Assembly (NCBI GenBank): GCA_005799545.1
Contig: SYGM01000197.1
Span: forward strand, 1 to 40,404
DNA from: Planctomycetia bacterium
GTDB taxonomy: Bacteria > Planctomycetota > UBA1135 > GCA-002686595
Length of the DNA stretch: 40,404 bases
Reading direction: 5' to 3'
Positions 1 to 9,703 of this stretch are shown piece after piece (the first letter of the stretch is position 1; each line of letters starts with the position of its first letter). The position numbers and the translations under genes are program-made. The notes under the pieces were generated by a model, which was not told the origin of the DNA, did not search any database, and saw nothing but the letters and a program-made list of their open reading frames with translations.

Positions 1-1
1 C

Positions 2-760
<759 letters not shown>

Positions 761-855
761 GCTCGGCCCGGCGACCGCCTTACTCCCTCTTTACTGCCCC
801 CTGTGCGGCCATCGGGGAACCTCGGTTCTGATGGGAGAGTCCTCATCCATCCCCC

Positions 856-2568
856 GTGTCTCGTTCCCTCCAGCTTGGCCTCTTGCTGGCTCTGATCCTC
901 GCTGCCGGCGCCCTGCGCTTCTCCGGCGTGGGCTTCCTGCTGCCCCAGCGGGTGGGTCCGGACACGGTCGTGCTCGAGCAGGAAGTGCGCCTGCTGACGC
1001 GTCCGGGCTCGGAGGAGCGCCGCCAGCACCAGCTGGGCCTCTACCCGGAATTGCTGCCTTTTCTCGCGAGCAGCTTCGCGGCAGCCGACTGGGAGCAACC
1101 GCTGCACTCGGGGACGCTGCCGGAGCATCTCGCCCAGGCAGCTCACCTGCGCGTCGAGATCCGACGATGGATCGCCGCGCTCTCCCTGGTCGGGATCCTC
1201 GCCACCTTCTGGATCGCCCGTAGCTTCCTGTCGCCTCCGTGGGCGCTCTTCGCCTCGGCTCTGGTAGCCTTCAGCCTCCTGACGCAGTGGTATGCGCAGG
1301 AAGGCCGCCCCCACGGCGCCGCGAGTGCGCTGCTTGTGCTTGCCGTGGCCGCCGCGCTGGAACTGCGCCGCGCCGAGTCGGTGCGCACGCACATGCTCGC
1401 GGGGCTGGCGCTGGGCTTTGCGGCGGGAGCGCTGCAGTACGGCTTTGCGGCGCTGCCGAGCTACCTCGCGGCACTGCTGCTCTCCCCGCGCCGCCCGCGC
1501 TGCTGGAGCGGACTCCTGCTGGGGCTGCTGATGTACGGCGGCTGCCTGCTGGTCTTCTATCAGCAGCCCGGTCCCGAGCACGTCACAGGCGTTACGCAGG
1601 CCGCGGAGAGCCATGGCGCGCTGTTCAGCATCGCGGGCCACGCTCTCAACCTGTACGGCATGAACGGCAAGGGCAGCCTCGTGACGTTCTCGGCGCTGTG
1701 GGCCTACGAGCCGCTGCTGCTCGCGGGCGGCCTGACGATGCTCGTGGTTTGGATTGTGCGCTCGGCGAGAGCGCGTTGGCAGTATTCGCCGGATCTGCTG
1801 GTGGTGCTGGCCTTCGTGGTGCCCTACACGGCCCTGATGCTGATTTACCAGGGGATCTACGCACGCTTCCTGCTGCCGCTCGTGCCATTCCTCGCCTTGG
1901 CGATGGCGGCACTGTTCGAGCGACTCTGCGCCGGCGGTCGCCCGGTGCGGCGGGTGCAGGCGCTGGCCGGTTGCGTGCTCGTGTTCCAGGCGGCCGACTG
2001 CGTGCAACTGGCGCGCCTGCGCTCCCGTCCCGACACGCTCACGCAGGCGGCCGAGTGGATCGAGCGCGAGCGTCCCGTCGAGGAGCGCACACTCGTGCTG
2101 CCCAACATCACGCTGCCGCTGTTCTCCTCGCTCGAGAGTCTCAGCGCCGAACCCAATCGCGCGCGCGATCCCTCGCTGCCCTGGCATGTCTACCAGCACC
2201 GCCTGCTCGCCGAAGGCAGGCTGCCGGCCGGAGGCCGCGATGTGCGCGCGCTGGATGTGCGCGGCTTGGTCGATGCCAAGGGGAACTGGCTGCCGAACCC
2301 GACCTGGGCGCAGGAGCTGCCCGGCGACACCGTGGTCATCGAAGTGCGCGAGCGCAGCGGCTGGAAGGGACTTGAGCCCATGCGCGCGGAGCTGCAGCGG
2401 CATTATCAGCTTGCAGCGAGCTTCGCGCCGGATCAAAGCAGTCACTGGAAGGGCCTTCCGATCGAGTATCAGGACTTCGAATTGCCCGAGCGCCCGTGGT
2501 GGTTCCTGCGCGTGTGGCAGGCGGAGTGCACCGGGCCCGTGCTCGAGGTGTACACTCGTCGTCCATGA
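856..2568 (+). CDS. GT39-like multispanning membrane glycosyltransferase
   Basis: A 570-residue polytopic membrane protein, probably an inner-membrane glycosyltransferase of the ArnT/PMT (GT39) type that uses a polyprenyl-phosphate sugar. Many Leu/Ala/Val-rich segments alternate with short polar loops, followed by a soluble C-terminal region from about residue 390. The first loop after TM1 carries a GPDT motif, where acidic residues of this superfamily sit. I chose the GTG at 856 because it gives an immediate membrane anchor (SLQLGLLLALILAAGAL); a GGGAGAG lies 16 bases upstream, rather far. The stop overlaps the next start (ATGA). It is a paralogue of the 570-residue protein at 36085-37797: both have the PDT loop, an ARFLLPLV/VRYLLPLV segment and a C-terminal W-Q-x-E-x-x-GPVL motif. 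The sugar donor and acceptor cannot be told from sequence. Confidence 0.8.
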   Translation: MSRSLQLGLLLALILAAGALRFSGVGFLLPQRVGPDTVVLEQEVRLLTRPGSEERRQHQLGLYPELLPFLASSFAAADWEQPLHSGTLPEHLAQAAHLRVEIRRWIAALSLVGILATFWIARSFLSPPWALFASALVAFSLLTQWYAQEGRPHGAASALLVLAVAAALELRRAESVRTHMLAGLALGFAAGALQYGFAALPSYLAALLLSPRRPRCWSGLLLGLLMYGGCLLVFYQQPGPEHVTGVTQAAESHGALFSIAGHALNLYGMNGKGSLVTFSALWAYEPLLLAGGLTMLVVWIVRSARARWQYSPDLLVVLAFVVPYTALMLIYQGIYARFLLPLVPFLALAMAALFERLCAGGRPVRRVQALAGCVLVFQAADCVQLARLRSRPDTLTQAAEWIERERPVEERTLVLPNITLPLFSSLESLSAEPNRARDPSLPWHVYQHRLLAEGRLPAGGRDVRALDVRGLVDAKGNWLPNPTWAQELPGDTVVIEVRERSGWKGLEPMRAELQRHYQLAASFAPDQSSHWKGLPIEYQDFELPERPWWFLRVWQAECTGPVLEVYTRRP

Positions 2569-4130
2569 GCCGATCGCCGATCGCCGCGACTCTCGCGCAG
2601 CTCTGGAAGTTGTCGCTCGTGATCCCGCTCGTGATGCCCGTGGCGCTCCTCGCCGCAGGCTGCTCGTCGCGCAAGGACGAGCGTCCGGACGTGATCCTGC
2701 TGGTGCTCGACACCTGGCGTCCCGACCAGCTGGCGGCCTTCGGCGCAGCAACGGACCACACGCCGGCGCTGACGCGCCAGCTGGAGGGCGCGCGCCGCTT
2801 TCAGGCTGCGCAGAGCACCTGCTCCTGGACGGCACCGGCGCTGATCTCGCTCGTCAGCTCGCTGCCGACGGCGGCGCACGGCGTGCGAGGCGCTCCTCAT
2901 CCCGGCAGGCTCGCCGATGAAGTGCAGACGCTGCCGGAGCTCCTGCGCGAGGCGGGCTGGCGCACCGCTGCCTTCACCGAGGGCGGCTACGCCAAAGGCG
3001 ATTTCGGACTCGATCAGGGCTTTGAGCTCTTTCCGCCCTTCGCGGACGACAGCCACGAGACACACTCCATTCAGGGTCACGAGTCGCGCATCCGCGCCAA
3101 TGTCGATCGCAGCCTCAACTGGCTCGCGGAACAGGGCGATCAGCCGCTGCTCTTCCTGTTCCACACCTATCAGGTGCACACGCCCTACCGCGCCGACGAA
3201 GCACATGTGCGCGAGCTGTTGCCGGAGTTTCGTGACGCACAGGAGGAAGCCGAGCTCGAGCGCATCGTTGCGCACTGGAACCGTGAGCGCAGCATGACGC
3301 GTGAAGACTGGCTGCGTCTGCAGCAGCGCCGCCTGCGCACGGGCCGGATCCCGCCAGTGGAAGCTCCGCTGGAGCTGATCGCCTACTGGCGCGAGCGCGG
3401 ACTGGGCCCGCAGGAGGTCCTGCAGACACCGGAGCTGATCGCGCACGCACGCGCGCTCTACGCTGCCTGTCTGCGGCATGCGGATCGCGAGCTGGAGCGT
3501 CTGTTCGCCGGCCTGCGCCGGCGCGAGCAGCAGAGCGGACGCCCACAGGTGCTGCTGGTGGTGAGCGACCATGGCGAGGGCCTCGGCGATCACGGCGAGC
3601 TCGAGCACGGCACCAGCCTGTACCAGTCGCTGACGCGCATTGTGCTGGCGCTGCGCGCACCGGGCGTGCCCGCCGGCGATGAGCCGCAGCCGGTTTCTCT
3701 GCTCGATGCGGCCCCCACCGTGCTGCGTCTGTGCGGCCTCCATCAGCTGCCCGAGAGCTTCCAGGGCGGCGACCTGCTCCAGCCAGCAGCAGAACGCGCG
3801 CTCCACAGCCATGGCATGACCGTGGCGCGCGAGGCCGATCTGCGCTTTGCCGTGCGGCGTGGCCGCTGGCACCTGATCTTCGACACCGCCACGCAGCGCA
3901 GCGAGCTGTACGACCTCGCGGCGGATCCGGGCGAGCTGCACGACCGGGCGGCCGAGGAGCCGCGCGTGCTGGCGGCACTGCTCGAGGAGCTGCGCTGCGA
4001 GGAAGGGCGCAACCGGGAACTGCACGCGCGCTATGGCGCGGCAACAGCCGGTCGGACACTCGACGAGCGCACACGCCGCGAGCTGAAGGGTCTGGGCTAC
4101 ATCGGGGAGGAAGCGCCCTCTTCCCGCTGA
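2565..4130 (+). CDS. Sulfatase-like alkaline phosphatase superfamily lipoprotein (Thr at nucleophile position)
   Basis: A 521-residue predicted lipoprotein: hydrophobic leader, then LLAAGC with the lipidated Cys at residue 33. The alkaline-phosphatase fold starts at PDVILLVLDTWR (metal ligand D49) and ends after a SDHGEGLGDHG metal-binding segment. Type I sulfatases have C-x-P-x-R at the active site; here the aligned segment is T-A-P-A-L (T89 to L93, in CSWTAPALISL), so the formylglycine Cys is replaced by Thr and the Arg by Leu. Thr is the nucleophile in phosphoglycerol and phosphoethanolamine transferases of this superfamily, so a phosphodiesterase or phosphotransferase role is more likely than sulfate release (inference). 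The ATG at 2565 overlaps the previous stop as ATGA, and a further upstream in-frame start would delete the leader logic. Translationally coupled to the GT39 gene, which suggests joint work on an envelope glycan. Confidence 0.85.
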   Translation: MSRSPIAATLAQLWKLSLVIPLVMPVALLAAGCSSRKDERPDVILLVLDTWRPDQLAAFGAATDHTPALTRQLEGARRFQAAQSTCSWTAPALISLVSSLPTAAHGVRGAPHPGRLADEVQTLPELLREAGWRTAAFTEGGYAKGDFGLDQGFELFPPFADDSHETHSIQGHESRIRANVDRSLNWLAEQGDQPLLFLFHTYQVHTPYRADEAHVRELLPEFRDAQEEAELERIVAHWNRERSMTREDWLRLQQRRLRTGRIPPVEAPLELIAYWRERGLGPQEVLQTPELIAHARALYAACLRHADRELERLFAGLRRREQQSGRPQVLLVVSDHGEGLGDHGELEHGTSLYQSLTRIVLALRAPGVPAGDEPQPVSLLDAAPTVLRLCGLHQLPESFQGGDLLQPAAERALHSHGMTVAREADLRFAVRRGRWHLIFDTATQRSELYDLAADPGELHDRAAEEPRVLAALLEELRCEEGRNRELHARYGAATAGRTLDERTRRELKGLGYIGEEAPSSR

Positions 4131-4138
4131 GGTTTTTT
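4103..4138 (+). terminator. Possible weak intrinsic terminator
   Basis: A 7-bp stem CGGGGAG/CTTCCCG (one G-U pair, 10-base loop) spans 4103-4126, across the stop region of the sulfatase-like gene, and a T6 run follows at 4133-4138. Six bases separate the stem from the T run, which is longer than usual, so it may only attenuate transcription into the next sulfatase gene. Confidence 0.25.
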
Positions 4139-4217
4139 CGTGGCAGCATGGGTTGGTCGAGGTGGCCTGTGCCGCCTCGCGACCCACCCCGTCGGCCAAC
4201 GGTCAGCCCCCCTGCCT

Positions 4218-6008
4218 GTGATCCGAGCTCTCCACCTCTGCGCGCTGGCGCTGCTGCCGGTCCTTTTCCGAATGGACCTCGCCGCCGCTCAGCAACCTCA
4301 CATCGTCCTGATCCTCGCCGACGACCTCGGCGCGGGTGATGTCGGTCCGCGCGACCATGACGGCGATCCGCTGACGACTCCTGTCAGCGACACGCCGCAG
4401 CTCGATCTGCTGATGCAGCAGGGACTGCGCGCCACGCAGTGTTCCGCGAGCTCGCCGCTGTGCTCGCCTTCGCGCGCCAGCCTGCTGACCGGACGCCACC
4501 ATGCGCGCACGGGCGTCAGCGGCGTGCTGTTCCCCGAGAGCAGCGTGGGCCTGCCGGCCGACGAACGAACGCTGGCCGAGTGCCTGCGCGATGGCGGCTA
4601 CCGCACGGCGCTGGTGGGCAAGTGGCACCTGGGCAATGTTCCCGGACTGCGGCCCTGGGAGCAGGGCTTCGAGAGCTTCTACGGCGTGCTGAACTCCAAC
4701 GACATGGCCGGTTTCGCGCTGATGGAAAACGGCGTGAGCGTGCAGAGCTGCGTCGATCAGGATCTGCTGCACGCGGCGCTGTTCCAGCGCGCGCGGGAGA
4801 CCATCGCGCAGGCCGCCGGTGGTACGCAACCGCTCTTTCTGATGCTCTCGCTGGTGACGCCGCATGTGCCCGTGCATGTGCACCCGAGCTTTCAGGGCAG
4901 CAGCGGGCGCGGCCTGTACGCCGATGCGCTGCGCGAGCTCGATGCCGGCGTGGGCAGCATCGTCAGCCTGCTGCAGAGCCTCAGTCTCGATGCGAACACG
5001 CTGCTGATCTTCAGCAGCGACAACGGCCCCTGGATCCAGTCGCACGGACCGCCCGCCGGACATCCCGAACCCTGGCGCTGGGTCGGCGGCCAGACCGGCG
5101 GCCTGCGCGGTGCCAAGGGCACTGCCTACGAGGGCGGAGTGCGCGTGCCGCTGCTGCTGCGGCAGCCGGGAACGATCACAGCAGAGGTGCGCACCGATCC
5201 GGTCAGTCTCGTGGACATCTTTCCCACGCTGCTCGACGCCGCCGGCCTGCCCCTGCCGGGCGATCGGCGCATCGACGGACGCAACCTGCTCGGCAGCGCA
5301 GCCCTGCGACAGGAGCAACGGCGACCCGTCGAACAATGCGTCTACCGCATGTTCCACGCCGATACGGGCCTGTGGGGCACACGCCGACTGTGGTCGTACC
5401 GCAACGAGCGTTGGAAGCTCTTCTTCGACAACCAGGGCAATCCCACCGAGTGCTACGACCTGCTCGCCGATCCCGCGGAGACCACACCGCTTGCCAACAG
5501 CAGCTGGCTCAATGTGCTCGCGGACCGCGCGCGCCAATTCCATTGTCGGCTCGACGAGCTGCCGGTGACGCTGCCCGCCGGACCCAATCTCGCACTCGGC
5601 GCGCAGGCCTTCGCGAGCGCCTCGCAGGCCTGCAGCACGGCCGAGCTGTGTTGCGACGGACGCCCCTCCACGGGCTATGAGAGCCCCGGCACGGCGCAGG
5701 GCTGGCTGATGCTTGATCTGGGCGCGGTGCAGCCGCTGGCCGAATCCCAGCTCGCCTTCGGCGCGGCCTTCCCCACCCAGTACCGCCTCGAGCACTCGCT
5801 CGACGGTGTGCACTGGCAGACCTTCGCGGTGGAAAACGCAGGTCAGGGCGGTACGGTGCGCCACGGCCTCAGCGCACAGGCGCGCTTCGTGCGCCTGCAG
5901 GCCAGCAGCACCGCGGGCGGCGCTGGCCTGTGCGTGCTGGAATGGCGTCTGCTGGCGCGTCCCTCGGGCCCGGGCGGCGCCGGCGGCAGCGACAGCGTCG
6001 GCGGTTAG
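4218..6008 (+). CDS. Secreted type I (formylglycine) sulfatase with C-terminal discoidin-like domain
   Basis: A 596-residue exported arylsulfatase-family enzyme. It has the N-terminal ILADDLGAGDVG metal site and a canonical C-S-P-S-R signature (C82, P84, R86), which is oxidised to formylglycine in working sulfatases. Further blocks are VGKWHLG and FSSDNGPW, typical of the S1 family. Residues roughly 460-585 resemble an F5/8 type C (discoidin) domain: NLALGAQAFAS, DGRPSTGYES, WLMLDLG, LEHSLDGVHW and RFVRLQ. This would hold the enzyme on a glycan. The tail is Gly-rich (GGAGGSDSVGG). The frame is open further upstream to a GTG at 4140, but the GTG at 4218 gives a clean signal peptide (IRALHLCALALLPVLF...AAAQ), so I prefer it. 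Its stop overlaps the stop of the convergent gene by four bases. Substrate unknown, likely a sulfated polysaccharide. Confidence 0.9.
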   Translation: MIRALHLCALALLPVLFRMDLAAAQQPHIVLILADDLGAGDVGPRDHDGDPLTTPVSDTPQLDLLMQQGLRATQCSASSPLCSPSRASLLTGRHHARTGVSGVLFPESSVGLPADERTLAECLRDGGYRTALVGKWHLGNVPGLRPWEQGFESFYGVLNSNDMAGFALMENGVSVQSCVDQDLLHAALFQRARETIAQAAGGTQPLFLMLSLVTPHVPVHVHPSFQGSSGRGLYADALRELDAGVGSIVSLLQSLSLDANTLLIFSSDNGPWIQSHGPPAGHPEPWRWVGGQTGGLRGAKGTAYEGGVRVPLLLRQPGTITAEVRTDPVSLVDIFPTLLDAAGLPLPGDRRIDGRNLLGSAALRQEQRRPVEQCVYRMFHADTGLWGTRRLWSYRNERWKLFFDNQGNPTECYDLLADPAETTPLANSSWLNVLADRARQFHCRLDELPVTLPAGPNLALGAQAFASASQACSTAELCCDGRPSTGYESPGTAQGWLMLDLGAVQPLAESQLAFGAAFPTQYRLEHSLDGVHWQTFAVENAGQGGTVRHGLSAQARFVRLQASSTAGGAGLCVLEWRLLARPSGPGGAGGSDSVGG

Positions 6009-9000
6009 GAACCGCTGGCCGCACTAGGAATCGCACCGGGGAATTGCGCCCGGTAGCGCTCCCAGACGGCCTTGCCATCGCCTCCCTTGGCGCACTCCTC
6101 CACCAGCCAGCGCGTGCGCGCCGCGGCCCAAGGATCGCTGGCGGCATCGAGCTTGGCGGCGAGCGACTGGGCCCCGGCAAGCGCCTTGTCGAGCGTGCCG
6201 GCACTGAGCAGCTTCTCGATGCCGCGCAACCGTGTCTCGAGCTGACGCGCCTTGACCACGGCGCTCTCCTTGGCGCGCTTCTCGAGCTGTGCCTTGGATT
6301 CGAGGGCCGGCGGCAGCGGCGAGAAGTCGCGCACGATGCCTTCGAGCTGCTGCAGACCTTCCAGCATGCGCTTGGCGGCGAACTTGGTCTGCGCATCGTC
6401 GAGCAGCGCCTGCGCGGCCGCTTCCAGGCCGCTGAGCTTGCCGCGCGCGATTGCGACGCGCGGATGCTCGACGCCCAAGGCCGCGATCGGCGCGTAGAGC
6501 GCAATCGCGCCGGCGAGATCGCCCGCTGCGTAACGGGCCTGGGCCTGTTCGAGTTGTGCCTGTGCGGCCATGAGCTCGGCCAGCTTCGAGCGCTGGATCA
6601 TGGTTTGCAGCGGCTCGTCGAGGTAACTGCCGTAGGCGGCCTTGTAGTCGGGATTGCCCTCCCACGCGACCAGTCCGTCGATGCCGATCAGCTTGGCGTG
6701 CGGCAGCTGCACCTTGTCGATGGCATAGGCCTTGTAGAGTCGCTGCGACCAGTCGTGCGAGATCGGCAGCGTGATGCCCTTCTCGGATGCGTAGGCCTGG
6801 ACGGTCTCCGGCTTCTCGTTGGAGAGCAGCAGGATCGGAATGTCGAGATCCTTGGCGAGCTTCTGCCACTGCTCCACGGCGGGCAGCTGCGGCAGCGCGG
6901 CCTCCGAATACGTGCTCCAGAACAGCAGGATCACCGGCCAGCCCAGCAGCTGATCGAGATCACCGCTGCCCGCCGGCGTTCCGATCCAGCCATCGACTTC
7001 GAGCTTCGGCGGAGCCTGATTGAGGTAGTTCGCAAGACCCGGCTGCGCGCGCGTCACCGACATCGCGCCCGTGGCCTCGTCGATCACCGGAGCGCTCTTG
7101 CGGAAGCCCAGCTTGGCGCGGCGCGGCAGGCTCTCGTCGTACTCCAGCAGCCGGATCTCGCGGAAGTGCGCTTCGCCCAGGCCAGCCAGCAGGCCGAAAT
7201 CGCCGCGCAGCTGCGCGCGCGAGTCGAACAGGTAGTCGATCACCGGCGCCTCGTTGAGGAACACCACCAGACGCGTGCCCGCGACATCGACGCGCAGACG
7301 GTTCCACTCGGGCTTGAGATCGACCTTGTTGCGCGTCAGCGGCTTACCTTCGGTCGAGCCCATCGAAGCAAGGTCGACATAGCCCTTGGGCAGCAGGCCC
7401 ACCCCCTGAAAGCGTCCATCGGCCTTGCGGCCGAAGCACAGACCCGCGAGGCTCGAGCGCTCGCTGAGCTTGACCTCGGCCGAGAGCGACCAGTCGCCGG
7501 CCGGTTCCACATCGATGAACAGCCGCCGGAACGCGAACACATCGCTGGCCTTGGCGGCGCCGCCGGAGCCCGCTCCCGTGCTGGGGCCTTCCGGTTTGCC
7601 GGCGTTGTCGGAATCCGCGCGGATGTTCGCCACCAGCACGCCGTCCTGCACCGTGAAGTCGCCTTCACCGCCGCCGTAGAAGCCCTTGAGGTCGCGCTCG
7701 TTGAAGATCAGGCGCCAGCTCTCGAGGCTGATGCCGCTCTTGTCGGAGATCTCGAAGTAGCGCGTCCGTGCGCGCTCGCTGGGCGGCTGCGCGGTTGCCG
7801 GCGCGCGCAAGACGCGCAGCGCCAGGCGCGCAAAGCCTCCCCTGTCGTAGTCATCCGCCAGCGTCACGGAGTCCGCGTGAAACTTCGTGCGCAGCTCCTG
7901 CAGACGCTTGGCGCTGGTGTCGAGCCGCGGGATGCGCGCGAGCGCCTGGGCGCGCTGGGCCTGCGTTTCTCCATCGGCGCTGCCGTCGAGAAAGCTCGGC
8001 GTCAGCACGCTGAGCCATTGGCGCAGCACGCCAGCGGCGCGATCGGTCTCCTTGTTCTTCTCCAGCGCCTCGGCCTGCTTCCACAGGACCGGCGGGAAGC
8101 CCGGATCGCGCGCCAGCGAACGAGCGTAGTACTCCACGGCGCGCGCGTAGTCCTTGAGCCGCATCTGCTGGTCGCCGCGCTCCTCGAAGCGCCGCGCGGC
8201 ATCGAGCTGGCCCTTGTCGAAGGACTCGAGTTCGAAGATGTAGGCCTTGAAGCGCTGCTCGAACTGCTCCATCGTGGTGACGCCGGGCACGGCGGCGCGC
8301 GTCAGGAAGAATTCCGTGAAGCGCTCGAGGTGCTGATCGCTCGAGTATTCGCGGTAGTACTCGCGCATCAGCGGCCGGTAGATCAGGCGACCGGCCTCGT
8401 CCTCGGCGTTGTAGAGGTAGTAGACGATGCCCCAGCCCCAGGGATAGTAGACGCGGTAGTCATCGACCTTGCCCTCGATCACGCCGGGCAGCGTGTTCTT
8501 GCCGGCCTTGATGTCCTCCAGCAGCGGATAGAGCCGGTGGCTCGCGACGAGATTCCAGTCCAGCTTGCCGTTGGACAGCAGCTTGGTGCCCTCGAAGAAG
8601 CTCGCCATGCCTTCGTTGAGCCAGGCCGGCACCGACGGACCGCCGCACAGCGAGGTGAACTGGTGGCTCGCCTCGTGGAACAGGGTGTTGAGCAGATCGG
8701 CGAGGCCCGCCTCGCTGTTCTCGCCGCGGGGATCGTAGGTCACGACCGAAGTGCCGTCCCAGTGGCCCGCGGCCCAGTCGGTCGGCTGTCCGCCGATCGT
8801 CTTGTATTCCGCGGCGTTCCTGAAGATCCAGACATTCGCGATCGGGATGTCCGAACCATCGGTCTTGTAGTCGTGGAAGATGCGGTAGAAGACCTGCACC
8901 TGCTCCATCGCGTTGGCTGTGGTCTTCAGCACGCGGTAGCCGGCATTGGTCTTGACGCGGTAGTGCGGCGTGTCGAGCGTCCAGGCCTTGTCCCACTCGC

Positions 9001-9613
9001 GGTGCTTGGGATCCTCCTCGGCCACCCATTCCGGCGTCACCCCCGCCAACGGATCGGCGCCGCCGGTCTCGTCCTCGACCGCAAGCTCGTTGCCGCCTTC
9101 CTTTTGAATGCGCGCCAGGCCCAGCCCCAGCTCGGGATGCTCGGGATCGACGAACTGCGCCTCGCTGAGCATGGCACGGGCCGAGTGCCAGGAGATGTTG
9201 TCCATCTGCTCGCCCGCCAGCTTGAGCAGCCGCGTGACGTATTCGCGCCGCAGCGTGTCGAGGCGCTTGCGCAACGGGTCTTTTTCGCGCACGAACACCG
9301 CCAACTCAGCGGCGCGCGCCTGCAGTGACGCAGGCTTGATCTTGAGATGACGCCAGACCTCCAGAAAGCGTCCGGCATGGTCCAACGCCGCATCGAGGTT
9401 GCCGCTCGTGCTCTCGACGCGCACCAGCCCGGAGATCGCGCCCAGCGAGCGGGCATCGCGCTCCAGCACGCGCGCGTAGGCTGCGCGGGCCTCCGGGAGC
9501 TTGCCCTCGCGTTCCAGCGATTCGGCCTGCGCCTGCCAGCGGGCGGCGAAGTCGACCTCGGGGGCAGGCGGGGTGGCCTGCAGGGCCAGAAGAACCAGGA
9601 TTGCAGCGATCAT
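6005..9613 (-). CDS. Secreted multidomain protein: TPR, DUF1570 gluzincin-like, DUF1080-like, thioredoxin-like lacking cysteines
   Basis: A 1202-residue protein starting at the ATG at 9613 with a short signal peptide (MIAAILVLLALQA). In order: TPR-like repeats (about 20-180); a DUF1570-type peptidase-like domain (about 205-450) with HEASH at 313-317 and a downstream NEG whose E334 would be the third zinc ligand; more TPR-like helices; a DUF1080/LamG-like beta-sandwich (about 630-825, starting WRLIFNERDLKGF); a thioredoxin/AhpC-like fold (about 870-1010); and a helical, TPR-like tail. At the thioredoxin active site the expected WCxxC reads W899-S-T-Y-S903, so both redox cysteines are Ser. The frame is open far upstream to 10804, but that would cover the divergent DHH gene and adds no recognisable domain. 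Likely envelope-located; peptidase activity is plausible from the zinc motif but unproven. Confidence 0.88.
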   Translation of the reverse strand: MIAAILVLLALQATPPAPEVDFAARWQAQAESLEREGKLPEARAAYARVLERDARSLGAISGLVRVESTSGNLDAALDHAGRFLEVWRHLKIKPASLQARAAELAVFVREKDPLRKRLDTLRREYVTRLLKLAGEQMDNISWHSARAMLSEAQFVDPEHPELGLGLARIQKEGGNELAVEDETGGADPLAGVTPEWVAEEDPKHREWDKAWTLDTPHYRVKTNAGYRVLKTTANAMEQVQVFYRIFHDYKTDGSDIPIANVWIFRNAAEYKTIGGQPTDWAAGHWDGTSVVTYDPRGENSEAGLADLLNTLFHEASHQFTSLCGGPSVPAWLNEGMASFFEGTKLLSNGKLDWNLVASHRLYPLLEDIKAGKNTLPGVIEGKVDDYRVYYPWGWGIVYYLYNAEDEAGRLIYRPLMREYYREYSSDQHLERFTEFFLTRAAVPGVTTMEQFEQRFKAYIFELESFDKGQLDAARRFEERGDQQMRLKDYARAVEYYARSLARDPGFPPVLWKQAEALEKNKETDRAAGVLRQWLSVLTPSFLDGSADGETQAQRAQALARIPRLDTSAKRLQELRTKFHADSVTLADDYDRGGFARLALRVLRAPATAQPPSERARTRYFEISDKSGISLESWRLIFNERDLKGFYGGGEGDFTVQDGVLVANIRADSDNAGKPEGPSTGAGSGGAAKASDVFAFRRLFIDVEPAGDWSLSAEVKLSERSSLAGLCFGRKADGRFQGVGLLPKGYVDLASMGSTEGKPLTRNKVDLKPEWNRLRVDVAGTRLVVFLNEAPVIDYLFDSRAQLRGDFGLLAGLGEAHFREIRLLEYDESLPRRAKLGFRKSAPVIDEATGAMSVTRAQPGLANYLNQAPPKLEVDGWIGTPAGSGDLDQLLGWPVILLFWSTYSEAALPQLPAVEQWQKLAKDLDIPILLLSNEKPETVQAYASEKGITLPISHDWSQRLYKAYAIDKVQLPHAKLIGIDGLVAWEGNPDYKAAYGSYLDEPLQTMIQRSKLAELMAAQAQLEQAQARYAAGDLAGAIALYAPIAALGVEHPRVAIARGKLSGLEAAAQALLDDAQTKFAAKRMLEGLQQLEGIVRDFSPLPPALESKAQLEKRAKESAVVKARQLETRLRGIEKLLSAGTLDKALAGAQSLAAKLDAASDPWAAARTRWLVEECAKGGDGKAVWERYRAQFPGAIPSAASGS

Positions 9614-9703
9614 GGGCGCACCAGTTTCGCCCCTGCTCACGGATCCTGACAAGAGCAGATGCCGTAAGGCGTGCGTTGGACTATGCTCTCCCACCCTCGA
9701 ACG

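Noticed and set aside
2551-2556. TACACT eight bases before the sulfatase-like start as a promoter
   Set aside because: It lies inside the coding end of the GT39 gene with no -35 box; ATGA coupling explains expression better.
5930-9328. Long plus-strand open frame (1132 codons)
   Set aside because: It is antisense to the multidomain DUF1570 gene, which has clear domains, and its own translation is a low-complexity Arg/Leu/Gln-rich sequence. Long antisense frames are expected at this GC content.
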